DNA from: DAISKN01 sp963716925
GTDB taxonomy: Bacteria > Acidobacteriota > Vicinamibacteria > Marinacidobacterales > SMYC01
Length of the DNA stretch: 64,000 nucleotides
NCBI GenBank assembly: GCA_963716925.1
Contig: CAVQUX010000006.1
Coordinates: 372,001 to 436,000 of the forward strand
Direction of reading: 5' to 3'
This document shows, piece by piece, positions 8,332 to 16,958 of the stretch. How positions within the stretch are numbered: the first letter of the stretch is position 1; each line of letters starts with the position of its first letter. A model generated the notes under the pieces. It ran no database searches. It had not been told where the DNA came from and saw only the letters and a list, made by a program, of their open reading frames with translations. Both the position numbers and the translations under genes were made by a program.

Positions 8332-9702
8332 GCACCGCAGGCGAGGTCCGACGAAGGGCGCAGCGTTTACTCAGTAACCGCGCTCACCCAGGAGATCAAG
8401 CTCAACCTCGAGCGCACCTTCCATAACCTCTGGGTCGCGGGCGAGATCTCGAACCTGAAGCAGCCTTCTTCCGGCCACTACTACTTCACGCTGAAGGACG
8501 ACCAGTCGCAGATCCCGGCCGTCCTGTTCCGGGGCTCGACCCGCCACCTTCGCTTCCGCCCCCAGGACGGGATGGCGGTCCTCGTCTGGGGCCACATTAC
8601 CGTCTACGAGCCCAGGGGCGCGTACCAGATCCGGGTCGAGCGCATGGAGCCGCGCGGGAAGGGATCGCTCCAACTCGCGTTCGAGCAGCTGAAGGAGAAG
8701 CTGGGAAAGGAAGGCCTCTTCGAGGCCTCGCGCAAGCGTCCAATCCCCCTCCTCCCCCAGCGGCTCGGGATCGTGACCTCGCCCTCGGGAGCGGCCCTCC
8801 GCGACCTCTGCCGCATCCTCCATCGCCGCTTTCCCAACCTCGACGTTCTCGTCTATCCGGCCCAGGTCCAGGGAGACATGGCGGCAGCGGAGATCGCCAA
8901 GGGCATCCAGGTTCTCAACCGGCTGGCCAAAGAGGGGGTCATCGACGGCCTCGACATTCTCATCGTGGCTCGGGGCGGAGGCTCACTCGAGGATCTCTGG
9001 CCGTTCAACGAGGAGTCCGTCGCCCGGGCCATCGCGACCTCCGCGATCCCGGTGATGAGCGCCGTGGGCCACGAGGTGGACTTCACCATCGCCGACTTCG
9101 TCGCCGACGTCCGGGCCCCGACTCCCTCGGCGGCGGCGGAGATGGTGGTGCGCAACAAGGAAGAGTTCCGCGAGCGGGTGAGCGCACTGGAAGGACGGCT
9201 CGCGAGATCCCTGGGCCACCGCCTCCGGGACCTTCGCTCGCGCGCCGATCGGATCTCGAGCCACCAGGCGTTCGCCGCCGTTCTCCACGGGATCGAGACC
9301 CGGGGGCAGAGGGTCGATGACGCCGTCCACCGCGCACGCTTTCACCTCGATCGGCGCCTCTCCCGCCTGCGCCAGCACCTCCAGGGCCTCGCAGCGCGGC
9401 TCTCCGAGCGCCGGGTCGACCGCCGCCTGGGTGAAGCCCGGACGCGGCTCGCGCGGCTGGTCGCGCGCCTTCTGGCGGCGGAGCGAGAGCAGCACCACCG
9501 CGCCCGACGCGATTTCGCCGAAGTCGCCTCGAAGCTCGAGGCCCTTTCGCCCCTGGGGGTTCTCGGTCGGGGCTATAGCCTCGCCTGGTCGCCTCAAGGT
9601 AAGCTTCTGCGAAGCTCGGACGAGGTCGCCGTCGGCGACGCCGTTCGCGTGGATCTGGCGCGTGGCCGGCTCCATTGCCGGGTCGAGAAACGGGATGCCT
9701 GA
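8328..9702 (+). CDS. xseA: exodeoxyribonuclease VII large subunit, with an apparent frameshift near the start
   Basis: XseA with XseB forms exonuclease VII, which degrades single-stranded DNA to oligonucleotides. The N-terminal OB-fold domain reads YSVTALTQEIK and WVAGEISNLKQPSSGHYYF from 8368. The nuclease core shows IVARGGGSLEDLW and SAVGHEVDFTIADFVAD. No ATG, GTG or TTG exists in this frame between the stop at 8329 and 8572, although the translation before 8572 is clearly conserved. The likely start is GTG 8328, overlapping the ymdB stop as GTGA, but it is one frame off. Removing one G from the GGG at 8356-8358 joins them. A start at ATG 8572 would lose the conserved OB domain. Confidence 0.88.
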
Positions 9703-9982
9703 GAAAGTCTCCGAGATCGAGCCCAAGGACTTCGAGGACGCGCTCGTACGCCTCGAGGGCATCGTCAAGGAGCTGGAGCGGGGGGAGCTGAGCCTCGAGA
9801 GCTCTCTCGCGCGCTACGAGCAAGGCATACGACTCGCGAGGTTCTGCAGCGAAAAGCTCGAGGAGGCGGAGAAGCGCGTCGAGCTTCTCCAGGTGAACGA
9901 CTCCGGAGAGCCGAAGCGGGACGCGACCGGGGCCCTCCGGACGACACCGCTCGATTTCGACGAGGACTCGAACGAAGAGTGA
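9695..9982 (+). CDS. xseB: exodeoxyribonuclease VII small subunit
   Basis: The 95-residue product has the XseB pattern FEDALVRLEGIVKELERGEL, then SLARYEQGIRLARFCSEKLEEAEKRVE in two helices, the usual binding surface for XseA. It starts at ATG 9695 inside the last codons of xseA (8-base overlap) and its stop overlaps the next start as GTGA. The 25 residues after the helices are low-complexity. The larger open frame beginning at 9317 is a shadow upstream of this ATG. Confidence 0.92.
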   Translation: MPEKVSEIEPKDFEDALVRLEGIVKELERGELSLESSLARYEQGIRLARFCSEKLEEAEKRVELLQVNDSGEPKRDATGALRTTPLDFDEDSNEE

Positions 9983-10902
9983 CCGCCGATCACGAGACCC
10001 TGGAAGCGGAGCAGAGCTTCGAGCGCTACCTCGCGGGTAGGGCGGCTCTGGTGGATGCTTTCCTCGACCGCTACCTCCCCGGGGAATCGACTCCTCCCGA
10101 GACGATCTCCCGGGCGGTCCGCTACAGCCTGTTCGCCGGAGGAAAAAGGATGAGGCCGGTGCTGGTTCTCGCCGCCGCCGAAGCGGTTGGCGGCGACCTC
10201 GAGGAGGCGCTTCCCGCAGCCGCCGCGTTCGAGATGATCCATACCTACTCCCTGATCCACGACGACCTCCCGGCGATGGACGACGACTCGCTCCGGCGGG
10301 GTCGGCCGACGTCGCACGTCGTCTTCGGCGAGGCCGTCGCCATCCTCGCCGGGGACGCGCTCCAGACGCACGCTTTCGCGGTTCTCGCGGACCCTCCACC
10401 TCCCTGCCGCGTCCCGGCCGAAAGAAGACTTCGAGCCATCGCCGAGCTCGCGAGCGCCGCCGGGGTCGCCGGGATGGTGGGAGGTCAGGTGCTGGATCTC
10501 GAGTCCGAGGGGCGACCGGTCGATGCCGCGGCGCTGGAGCGCATCCATCGGCACAAGACGGGGGCCCTGATCCGGGCGTCGGCCCGCGTGGGAGCGATCG
10601 TCGCGGGCGCGAGCGAGGACGACGTTAGCCGCTTGACCCGGTTCGGCGAGGAGGCGGGTCTCGCCTTCCAGATCGTCGACGACATCCTCGACGTCGAGGG
10701 AAGCGACGCCGTTCTCGGAAAATCCGCGGGGAAGGACGCCCGATCGGGAAAGGCCACCTATCCCCTGGTTCATGGGATGGACGAGGCCCGGCGCAAAGCG
10801 GAAGAGCTCGTCTCCTCGGCCTGCCTACGGCTCGAGCCGTTCGGGGCCGCGGGCCGTCCGCTCGCGCTCCTCGCGGAGCATATCCTTCGGCGGAGCTCCT
10901 GA
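9979..10902 (+). CDS. ispA: polyprenyl (farnesyl/geranylgeranyl) diphosphate synthase
   Basis: This prenyltransferase condenses isopentenyl diphosphate with allylic diphosphates to make C15 or longer precursors for quinones and undecaprenyl carriers. The first Asp-rich motif DDLPAMDDD is near residue 95 and the second DDILD near 234; GGKRMRP near 54 binds isopentenyl diphosphate. The 307-residue length fits the IspA group. The gene follows xseB, the common xseB-ispA arrangement, but dxs, which often comes next, is replaced here by tlyA. Chain length of the product cannot be told with certainty. Confidence 0.92.
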   Translation: MTADHETLEAEQSFERYLAGRAALVDAFLDRYLPGESTPPETISRAVRYSLFAGGKRMRPVLVLAAAEAVGGDLEEALPAAAAFEMIHTYSLIHDDLPAMDDDSLRRGRPTSHVVFGEAVAILAGDALQTHAFAVLADPPPPCRVPAERRLRAIAELASAAGVAGMVGGQVLDLESEGRPVDAAALERIHRHKTGALIRASARVGAIVAGASEDDVSRLTRFGEEAGLAFQIVDDILDVEGSDAVLGKSAGKDARSGKATYPLVHGMDEARRKAEELVSSACLRLEPFGAAGRPLALLAEHILRRSS

Positions 10903-10910
10903 TCGGGGAG

Positions 10911-11669
10911 ATGGCGAAAGCCCTCCGAAGCCGCGTGGACAAGCTCGTGGTGGAGAGAGGCCTTTCGGACAGCCGGGAGAAGGCGCGCCGCCTCATTCTC
11001 GCGGGCGAGGTCCTCGTCGACGAGGCGCTGGTGGACAAACCCGGATCCCTGGTACGCCGGGACGCCGAGATCCGTCTCCGGCGTCCGCAGAAAACCTTCG
11101 TGGGGCGGGGCGGCGAGAAGCTTTCGGGCGCAATCGACTCCCTCGGGCTCGACCCCGCGGGGCTCTCCGTGCTGGATGTCGGCGCTTCCACCGGCGGATT
11201 CACGGATTGTCTCCTCCAGAGGGGCGCCTCCGTCGTGACCGCGCTCGACGTGGGCAAGGGCCAGCTCGATTGGAAGCTCTATTCGGACCCGCGGGTCCGG
11301 GTGATCGAGGGCGTGAACGCGCGCTACCTCGATCCCGGGGACTTCCCCGAGCCCTTCGATCTCGCGACACTCGACCTCTCTTTCATCTCGCTGACCAAGG
11401 TGCTCCCTGCCGTCGTTCCCCTGGTGAAGCCCGAAGGAATGCTGTTGATGCTGGTGAAGCCCCAGTTCGAGCTCCGGCCCGAAGACATAGAGCGGGGCGG
11501 TCTGGTGCGCGACGAGGGAAAGCACCGCGAGGCCATCGCGAGCGTCACCCGGGCGGCGGAAAACCTGGGCCTTCGAATCGCGGGCGTCGTTCCTTCCCCG
11601 ATTCGAGGAGCGGCCGGAAACCAGGAGTACTTCGTCCTCGCCCGACGCCCTGAACCGAGGCTCCGTTGA
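10911..11669 (+). CDS. tlyA: TlyA-family RNA methyltransferase
   Basis: TlyA proteins methylate the 2'-O of cytidines in 16S and 23S rRNA; the old name hemolysin is misleading. An N-terminal S4 RNA-binding domain (about 5-65) reads RVDKLVVERGLSDSREKARRLI. The methyltransferase domain has the SAM-binding motif LDVGASTGGFTD near residue 85 and the LDLSFIS catalytic segment. The C-terminal LVKPQFEL and HREAIASV elements are typical. It starts eight bases after ispA, and its stop overlaps the nadK start as TTGA. Confidence 0.93.
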   Translation: MAKALRSRVDKLVVERGLSDSREKARRLILAGEVLVDEALVDKPGSLVRRDAEIRLRRPQKTFVGRGGEKLSGAIDSLGLDPAGLSVLDVGASTGGFTDCLLQRGASVVTALDVGKGQLDWKLYSDPRVRVIEGVNARYLDPGDFPEPFDLATLDLSFISLTKVLPAVVPLVKPEGMLLMLVKPQFELRPEDIERGGLVRDEGKHREAIASVTRAAENLGLRIAGVVPSPIRGAAGNQEYFVLARRPEPRLR

Positions 11670-12580
11670 AGGGAAACGAGAAGCTGAAGCTCGAGAGAGT
11701 GGCGATCGTCGCCAAGCTCCACGCGAAGGAAGCCTCGAGCGTCGTGCGCAGCCTGGTGAAATGGCTCGGCGAGCGCGGAATCGAGACCTTCCTCGAGGCC
11801 TCGCTCGCCAGGAGGAGGCGCGGGAGCGCGAGCTTCACCCTCGAGACCCTCCCCCGCGATCTTTCTCTGGTCATCGTCCTCGGCGGAGACGGGACCCTTC
11901 TTTCCGTGACCCGGGCGATGGGCGCCAAGCAGATACCCATCCTCGGGGTGAACTTGGGAAGCCTGGGCTTTCTGACCGACGTCGCCCTCAAGGATCTTTA
12001 CGAGACGCTTTCGTCGATCTCGTCGGGGCAGGCGGGGATCGATTCCCGGATGATGCTGCGGGCCGAGCTCCTGCGGAAGGAGGAGACCATCGCGAGCGAG
12101 GTCGTGCTCAACGACGTGGTGATCACCAAGGGGGCCATCGCGCGCATCATCGAGGTCGGAGTGGAGATCGACCAGCAGTTCGTGGCCATGATCCGCGCCG
12201 ACGGGCTCATCGTCTCCTCTCCCACGGGCTCGACCGCGTACTCGCTCGCCGCCGGAGGGCCCATCCTCCATCCGAACCTCGACGCGATGATCCTCACCCC
12301 GATCTGCCCGCACACCCTCACCTACCGCCCGGTGGTGGTCTCGAACGAGGCGAAAGTCGAGCTCACGCTCCGGGGAGACTCCGGCGAGGTCTACGTGACG
12401 TTCGACGGGCAGACGAGCCAGCGCATGCAGCCGGGAGACGTGGTGCGCGTGCGGCAGAGCCGGCACCAGGTGAAGCTCGTGAGCCCGCCGCAGAAAAACT
12501 ATTTCCAGGTGTTGAGGCACAAGCTGCGGTGGGCGGAGCGCCCGCGGAGCCGTCGCACCTCCATCCCGCCGAAACCATGA
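11666..12580 (+). CDS. nadK: NAD kinase
   Basis: NadK phosphorylates NAD to NADP using ATP or polyphosphate. The GGDGTLL motif is near residue 73, LGVNLGSLGFLTD near 95, and the NAD-binding segments VLNDVVITKG and SSPTGSTAYSLAAGGP near 150 and 192 are intact. Length (304) fits, with a short basic tail. The TTG start overlaps tlyA by four bases, and the stop overlaps the permease start as ATGA. The tlyA-nadK order is common in bacteria, where recN often follows; recN is absent here. Confidence 0.95.
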   Translation: MKGNEKLKLERVAIVAKLHAKEASSVVRSLVKWLGERGIETFLEASLARRRRGSASFTLETLPRDLSLVIVLGGDGTLLSVTRAMGAKQIPILGVNLGSLGFLTDVALKDLYETLSSISSGQAGIDSRMMLRAELLRKEETIASEVVLNDVVITKGAIARIIEVGVEIDQQFVAMIRADGLIVSSPTGSTAYSLAAGGPILHPNLDAMILTPICPHTLTYRPVVVSNEAKVELTLRGDSGEVYVTFDGQTSQRMQPGDVVRVRQSRHQVKLVSPPQKNYFQVLRHKLRWAERPRSRRTSIPPKP

Positions 12581-14991
12581 TTCAGGACTTCCGGCTCGGA
12601 CTTCGGCAACTCGCGCGCCGGCCCGTGTGGTCGCTCGCGATCGTTCTGGTGCTCGCCCTCGGAATCGGGGCGAACGTGGCGATGTTCTCGGGGTTCGAGG
12701 CCTGGGTTTTGAGGCCGCTCGACTTTCCCGATCCCGATCGGCTCATCCAGATCCAAGAGGCGCAGCCGAGACTCGGGCGCGACCGCATCGCCGTTTCGCC
12801 GCAAAACTACGGGGACTGGCGCGAGCGCCAGGCCACGCTCGAGAGCACGGGGGTGCTCCATCGCCACCGCTACAACCTTGCCGACGAGAACGAGCCCGTT
12901 CGTCTGGACGGCGCTCGGATCAGCGCTTCGCTCTTCCCCCTCCTAGGCAAGACTCCCGTCATGGGTCGAGGCATCACCGAGGAGGAGGACCGTCCCGGCC
13001 GCCCGGCGGCCGTAGCGCTCATCTCCGAGAGGCTCTGGCGCGAGCGATTCGAGAGAGCCCCGGATGTCGTCGGTCGGACGGTCCGCCTCGACGGGCGCAA
13101 TCACGAGATCATCGGCGTGATGGAGCCGGGTTTCCGGTTCCCGGAGTGGGCCGAGGTCTGGACTCCTCTCGGGCTCGACGTCGATGCGGGAGAGCGGTTC
13201 TTCCGATGGGTCAGCGTCTACGCCCGCCTGGCTCCGGGTGTTTCCCTCGAGAGCGCCCAGGGCGACTTCGATTCGATCTCGGCGCAACTGGAAGCGGAGT
13301 ACCCCGACGCGAATCGCGACTTCTCCGCTCGACTGCTGCCTATCCGGCGGGCGTTCGTTCCCGAGGTGATCGATACCGCGCTCACGGCATCCCTCGGCGC
13401 CGCTCTGTTCGTTCTGCTCGTCATCTGCGCCAACGTCGCGAGCCTCATGCTGGCGCGGGCTTCGGCGAAGAGCCGGGAGACCGCGGTTCGCGCCGCCCTC
13501 GGTGCGAGCCGCTTTCGCCTCGCGCGCCAGAGCGTCGCCGAGGGCATTCTGCTCGCCGTCGTCGCCGGGGCTCTCGGCGGCGTCTTCGGTTTCCTCGGCC
13601 TCCGCTCGACACTCTCCTACGTTCCCGTCGAGCCGCCTTACCTCTTCGAGATGTCTTTCAGTCCGGTGGTCGGCGTCTACACTCTCGCGGTCTCGCTCAT
13701 CGCGGGGCTCGCGTGCGGCCTCGCTTCCGTCCTGAGGAGCTCGGGAGCGCGCCTGTACGAGGCGCTGAAGTCGGGTGGGCGCGAGACCGGTGGGGGCCAT
13801 CTGGGGAAGCGCGCCCGAAGCTTGTTGGTGCTGGGAGAGATCGCGCTTTCGACTTCGCTCACCGCCGCCGCGCTCCTGATGGTGAGGAGCTTTCTCGCTC
13901 TCCAGGCCGTCGACCCGGGCTTCGAGTCGAATGGGGTCCTGACGGCGGAGCTGTCGGTCACGGGCGAAGGTCTCGAGCCTTCGGCGGAGAAGGTCAAGCT
14001 CGCCGAGCGCGTGGTGACGGCGCTTTCAGAGCTACCCGGCGTGAAAGTGGCTTCGGCCGCGAGCCGACTCCCCGCGAGCCAGTCCAACGAGATGTGGGAA
14101 GTCGTCGCCGAGGGAAGCGGGCTCGGCGCGAGTGAAGCCGTCCTCACGACGATCCAGGGAGTCGTGGGGCCTTATTTCGAGACGCTGAGCATTCGCCTCC
14201 TCGCGGGGAGAAGCTTCACCGATACCGAGATGCGCGACGGCGGGAAAGTCGTCGTCGTGAGCGAAGGCCTGGCGAGGAAGCTGTGGGGGACGACGGACGT
14301 CATCGGCCGAAGGCTCGTAGGCGCGCGGGGGAACGTGGCGGACGCGCATCTCGTCGTGGGGGTCTCCGCGGACGTCGACATCGGTCGCGATATGGTCGAT
14401 TCGAGCCTTCCGAGGGTCCAGCTCTATCACCCATACGCGGAAGCTCCGCTCGATGCGCTCGCGGTGCTGGTCAAGGGAAGCGGGGACCTCGCCCGGCTTT
14501 CCGCTTCTCTTCGCGATGCGGTCCGCGGCGCGGCTCCCGGCATCCCGCTCTCCGAAGTCCTCACGATGGACGAAGCGGTCTTCCGCGTACGGTGGGTGAG
14601 CCGGTTCTTCTCGCGCCAGCTCGCCGGCTACGCCGTCCTCGCCGTCTGGATCACTCTCGTGGGCCTGTACGGGCTCACCGCGGATTCGATGGCGCGGCGC
14701 ACTCGCGAGATCGCGATTCGATTCGCCCTCGGAGCGAGCGAGCGCCGTCTCCTGTCGCTCGTCCTGAGGGAGTCCGTGGTTCTCGGCGCATCCGGAGTCG
14801 CCGGCGGGCTCGTTCTGGCGCTCGCGCTCGGCCGCCTCGTCTCCCGCATGTTCGTGACCGTCTCGGCGCGAGACCCTCTGACGCTCGGTCTCGTCTCGAT
14901 CACGCTCTTCGCGGTGACGGTGATCGCCGCCTTCTTACCCGCCCGCCGCGCGTTGCGACTGGATCCGACGACGGCTCTTCGAATGGAGTAG
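12577..14991 (+). CDS. MacB/FtsX-type ABC permease of the acidobacterial ADOP kind
   Basis: The 804-residue membrane protein has two repeats of a periplasmic MacB core domain and an FtsX permease domain. It opens with DFRLGLRQLARRPVWSLAIVLVLALGIG, the usual first transmembrane segment, and has FtsX blocks near residues 270-400 (ICANVASLMLARA, ETAVRAALGASRFRL) and 680-800 (GLYGLTADSMARRTREIAIR). Eight transmembrane helices are expected. No ATPase is encoded beside it, which is usual for the Acidobacterial Duplicated Orphan Permease group. It begins at ATG 12577, overlapping nadK as ATGA; the longer open frame from 11761 only shadows nadK. The substrate is unknown. It lacks the N-terminal prefix domain seen in the second copy at 29111. 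Confidence 0.9.
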   Translation: MIQDFRLGLRQLARRPVWSLAIVLVLALGIGANVAMFSGFEAWVLRPLDFPDPDRLIQIQEAQPRLGRDRIAVSPQNYGDWRERQATLESTGVLHRHRYNLADENEPVRLDGARISASLFPLLGKTPVMGRGITEEEDRPGRPAAVALISERLWRERFERAPDVVGRTVRLDGRNHEIIGVMEPGFRFPEWAEVWTPLGLDVDAGERFFRWVSVYARLAPGVSLESAQGDFDSISAQLEAEYPDANRDFSARLLPIRRAFVPEVIDTALTASLGAALFVLLVICANVASLMLARASAKSRETAVRAALGASRFRLARQSVAEGILLAVVAGALGGVFGFLGLRSTLSYVPVEPPYLFEMSFSPVVGVYTLAVSLIAGLACGLASVLRSSGARLYEALKSGGRETGGGHLGKRARSLLVLGEIALSTSLTAAALLMVRSFLALQAVDPGFESNGVLTAELSVTGEGLEPSAEKVKLAERVVTALSELPGVKVASAASRLPASQSNEMWEVVAEGSGLGASEAVLTTIQGVVGPYFETLSIRLLAGRSFTDTEMRDGGKVVVVSEGLARKLWGTTDVIGRRLVGARGNVADAHLVVGVSADVDIGRDMVDSSLPRVQLYHPYAEAPLDALAVLVKGSGDLARLSASLRDAVRGAAPGIPLSEVLTMDEAVFRVRWVSRFFSRQLAGYAVLAVWITLVGLYGLTADSMARRTREIAIRFALGASERRLLSLVLRESVVLGASGVAGGLVLALALGRLVSRMFVTVSARDPLTLGLVSITLFAVTVIAAFLPARRALRLDPTTALRME

Positions 14992-15037
14992 TCGAGAGCT
15001 CCGAGAGCTCGCCGGTTACACCTTCGCCGGAACACGC

Positions 15038-15189
15038 GTCGTCGTTCGCACGGTCCTCAGGCAGGACCTTGATGGCGACCTCGCGCCTCAAGCGCGGTCA
15101 CGAGCAACGTAAACCTCGCCCATCCCGCCCTTGCCGAGGGGCGAGAGAATCTCGTAGGGTCCGAGCTTCGCACCGGCTGGAATCGCCAT
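15038..15189 (-). pseudogene. decayed Ser/Thr protein kinase N-terminal fragment
   Basis: On the minus strand the ATG at 15189 opens MAIPAGAKLGPYEILSPLGK followed by GGMGEVYVARDR, the glycine-rich loop of an acidobacterial Pkn-type kinase. A stop follows at once, but a one-base shift continues with LRREVAIKVLPEDRAND, the segment holding the ATP-binding Lys. After about 15038 similarity ends and runs into the 3' end of the convergent permease gene. With only about 50 of 260 kinase residues and a frameshift, it is a remnant. It is not a copy of the intact kinase at 16959, whose matching segment reads differently. Confidence 0.7.
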
Positions 15190-15664
15190 CGATTCGGCTA
15201 CGACAAGTTAGGCATCGGCTTCTGGACAGGAAGGAACGTGCGCCCCCGATCCGTCTTCTGCATTCCGTTAGCCGATGCCCGCGGCAACGGCACTCGGTGG
15301 GTCTGCTGCGGGCGCTTTGGCATCGCGTAACAGAGCGAGTCCCTTGGTTCTAGAACCCGGGCCGTCACCTTACGTGTCTGGGCGGCTAACGCCGAAGGGC
15401 CTTCCGGCGCTTCGAAACGCCGGAAGGCTCCCACCAACTCACCAGCGATTGCCAACGATCGTGGTCGCGACAGTCGCAATCGCGGTGATCGCGATGGTCG
15501 TCATCGTGATCATCGTCGTCGTCACAGACCGGCTTGAAGAAGTGGGAGAAGGCCCACTGCGCCACGCGCCGGCCCTGCTTGCGCCCCATCTCGTCCGTCG
15601 CCAAATGGTGCGACTACATACCTGCCAGACAACCTTCTGTGTTACGGCCAGCCTCAACTGAGGT
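15190..15664 (+). other. non-coding stretch with no convincing gene
   Basis: About 475 bases without a gene I can support. It contains an 11-bp hairpin at 15399-15428 and a low-complexity run at about 15466-15525 rich in GAC/GAT and CAC/CAT codons on the minus strand. A minus-strand open frame of 72 codons (15386-15604) reads through that run as an Asp/His-rich peptide. It has no recognisable family or clear ribosome binding site. Confidence 0.5.
15399..15428. terminator. hairpin with an 11-bp stem, possible terminator
   Basis: GCCTTCCGGCG at 15399-15409 pairs with CGCCGGAAGGC at 15418-15428 around an eight-base loop. There is no T-run on either side, so it may be a factor-dependent terminator or simply a repeat hairpin. 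Confidence 0.35.
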
Positions 15665-16139
15665 TTAGTCGTCCTTCCCGCTAAATTGCTTCTTGCCGAC
15701 ACCGACACTCACATTTCCAGATGTCGTTGTGCCGGGAGTTGTATTCAGAAGATAAAACTCCTGACCGTTGTCAACGATCACATACTCGTGGTCAGCCGTC
15801 GATCCGCTCGGGAACACGCACGACATCAGAAGCGTTGCAGTCCGCGTCCACAGTGTAGGTGCCGGTCAGCGTGAAGTGGGAGACGTTTCCATTGGTCTTC
15901 GAGGTTCCGGTCCCCGTCAGATTGCCCTCTCCGTCGTACGTGAATATTGCAATCACCGCGGTCGGACCAACACCAATGACCGCCCCATCAGCGTATATGC
16001 CATAGCTGCCGTTCAAGGTCCGGGTTGAGCAGTGTCCGAACCGCCGGTCGGTAGCCGTCAGTGTGCTGCCAGGGAGAACCATGGCAATTGCCGAAAGTGA
16101 CAGCGCTTGCAGCATTTTAGAGAGATTATGTTGGTTCAT
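15665..16139 (-). pseudogene. small secreted protein gene broken by a one-base frameshift
   Basis: The ATG at 16139 has a strong ribosome binding site (GGGAGGAG, minus strand) five bases upstream. The product opens with a signal peptide (about 30 residues, LSLSAIAMVLPGSTLTA) and then LNGSYGIYADG, FTYDGEGNLTGTG and FTLTGTYTVDADC, a beta-rich pattern I recognise from acidobacterial secreted proteins but cannot name. The open frame stops near 15792. One frame over, translation continues as GSTADHEYVIVDNGQEFYLL to a stop at 15665. Removing one base of the CCC run at 15810-15812 joins the halves into about 157 residues. Either the gene recently decayed or the consensus has an extra base. Confidence 0.65.
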
Positions 16140-16382
16140 TCTTCTCCTCCCAAAAGATTATGGACGGAATAGATTTGTAGACCTCTGCGTCCGATGTGAC
16201 CTTGTCCCTTGTTGACAGAGCACTCTTTCCTGGCGTCTTCTCTCCTTAATTCGGATTCGGCGGGCCGAAGCGGTCACCTGAAGAAAAGGAATTCTCATTG
16301 GGTCCGTTTGATCCCGCCCGACAGGGCGTATACATTGCCGCTCGGTTCTCAGCTATCTCCGTTGACCGAAAAGGCGGAGCTC

Positions 16383-16955
16383 TTGAGCAAAACGTCCGGG
16401 GCAAACGTCACTCAGTTGCTGAGAGACTGGGCGGAGGGAGACCGCGAAGCTCTCGACAGGCTGGTGCCCCTCGTGTATTCGGAGCTTCGTCGGCTGTCGC
16501 GCCACTACCTGAACCGCGGGCCCTCTCACGCGTCACTGCAGACCACCGACCTGATCAACGAGGCTTTCGTCCGACTCATCGACCAGAAAGGGATCGGATG
16601 GGAGAACCGGGCCCACTTCTTCGGAATCGCAGCGCGCACGATGAGGAACATCGTCGTGGACCATGCCCGCAAGCGCCATGCGCAGAAGCGAGGGCGGGGT
16701 GAGGACCAGCTCCTCTTCGACGAGCGGGTTGCCGGCGTCAACCGGGAGAAAGGCGTTGGGCTCGTGGCTCTCGATGACGCTCTGACCAGCTTGTCGGAGA
16801 TCGATCCGGAGCTGAGTCGATTGGTGGAGCTGCGGTTCTTCGGCGGCTTGACGGTTCGGGAGACGGCCGTCGTTCTCGGAGTTTCACCCGCCACGGTAAA
16901 ACGAAGCTGGAGAACGGCCAAGATCTGGCTGCATCGCGCGCTGGATCGGAGTTAG
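16383..16955 (+). CDS. ECF sigma factor of the acidobacterial type (TIGR02999-like)
   Basis: The 190-residue product has sigma region 2 (about 5-95, with LRRLSRHYLNR, LINEAFVRLID and HFFGIAARTMRNIVVDHAR) and region 4 (about 125-185, with LSRLVELRFFGGLTVRETAVVLGVS and ATVKRSWRTAKIWL). It would direct RNA polymerase to a special promoter class. The start is set at TTG 16383 (or TTG 16362) because members begin with a short VTQLL segment; the longest frame from 16209 adds 58 unrelated residues. The gene ends three bases before a Ser/Thr kinase gene. No anti-sigma gene is seen, so the kinase may control the sigma factor. Confidence 0.88.
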   Translation: MSKTSGANVTQLLRDWAEGDREALDRLVPLVYSELRRLSRHYLNRGPSHASLQTTDLINEAFVRLIDQKGIGWENRAHFFGIAARTMRNIVVDHARKRHAQKRGRGEDQLLFDERVAGVNREKGVGLVALDDALTSLSEIDPELSRLVELRFFGGLTVRETAVVLGVSPATVKRSWRTAKIWLHRALDRS

Positions 16956-16958
16956 AGC

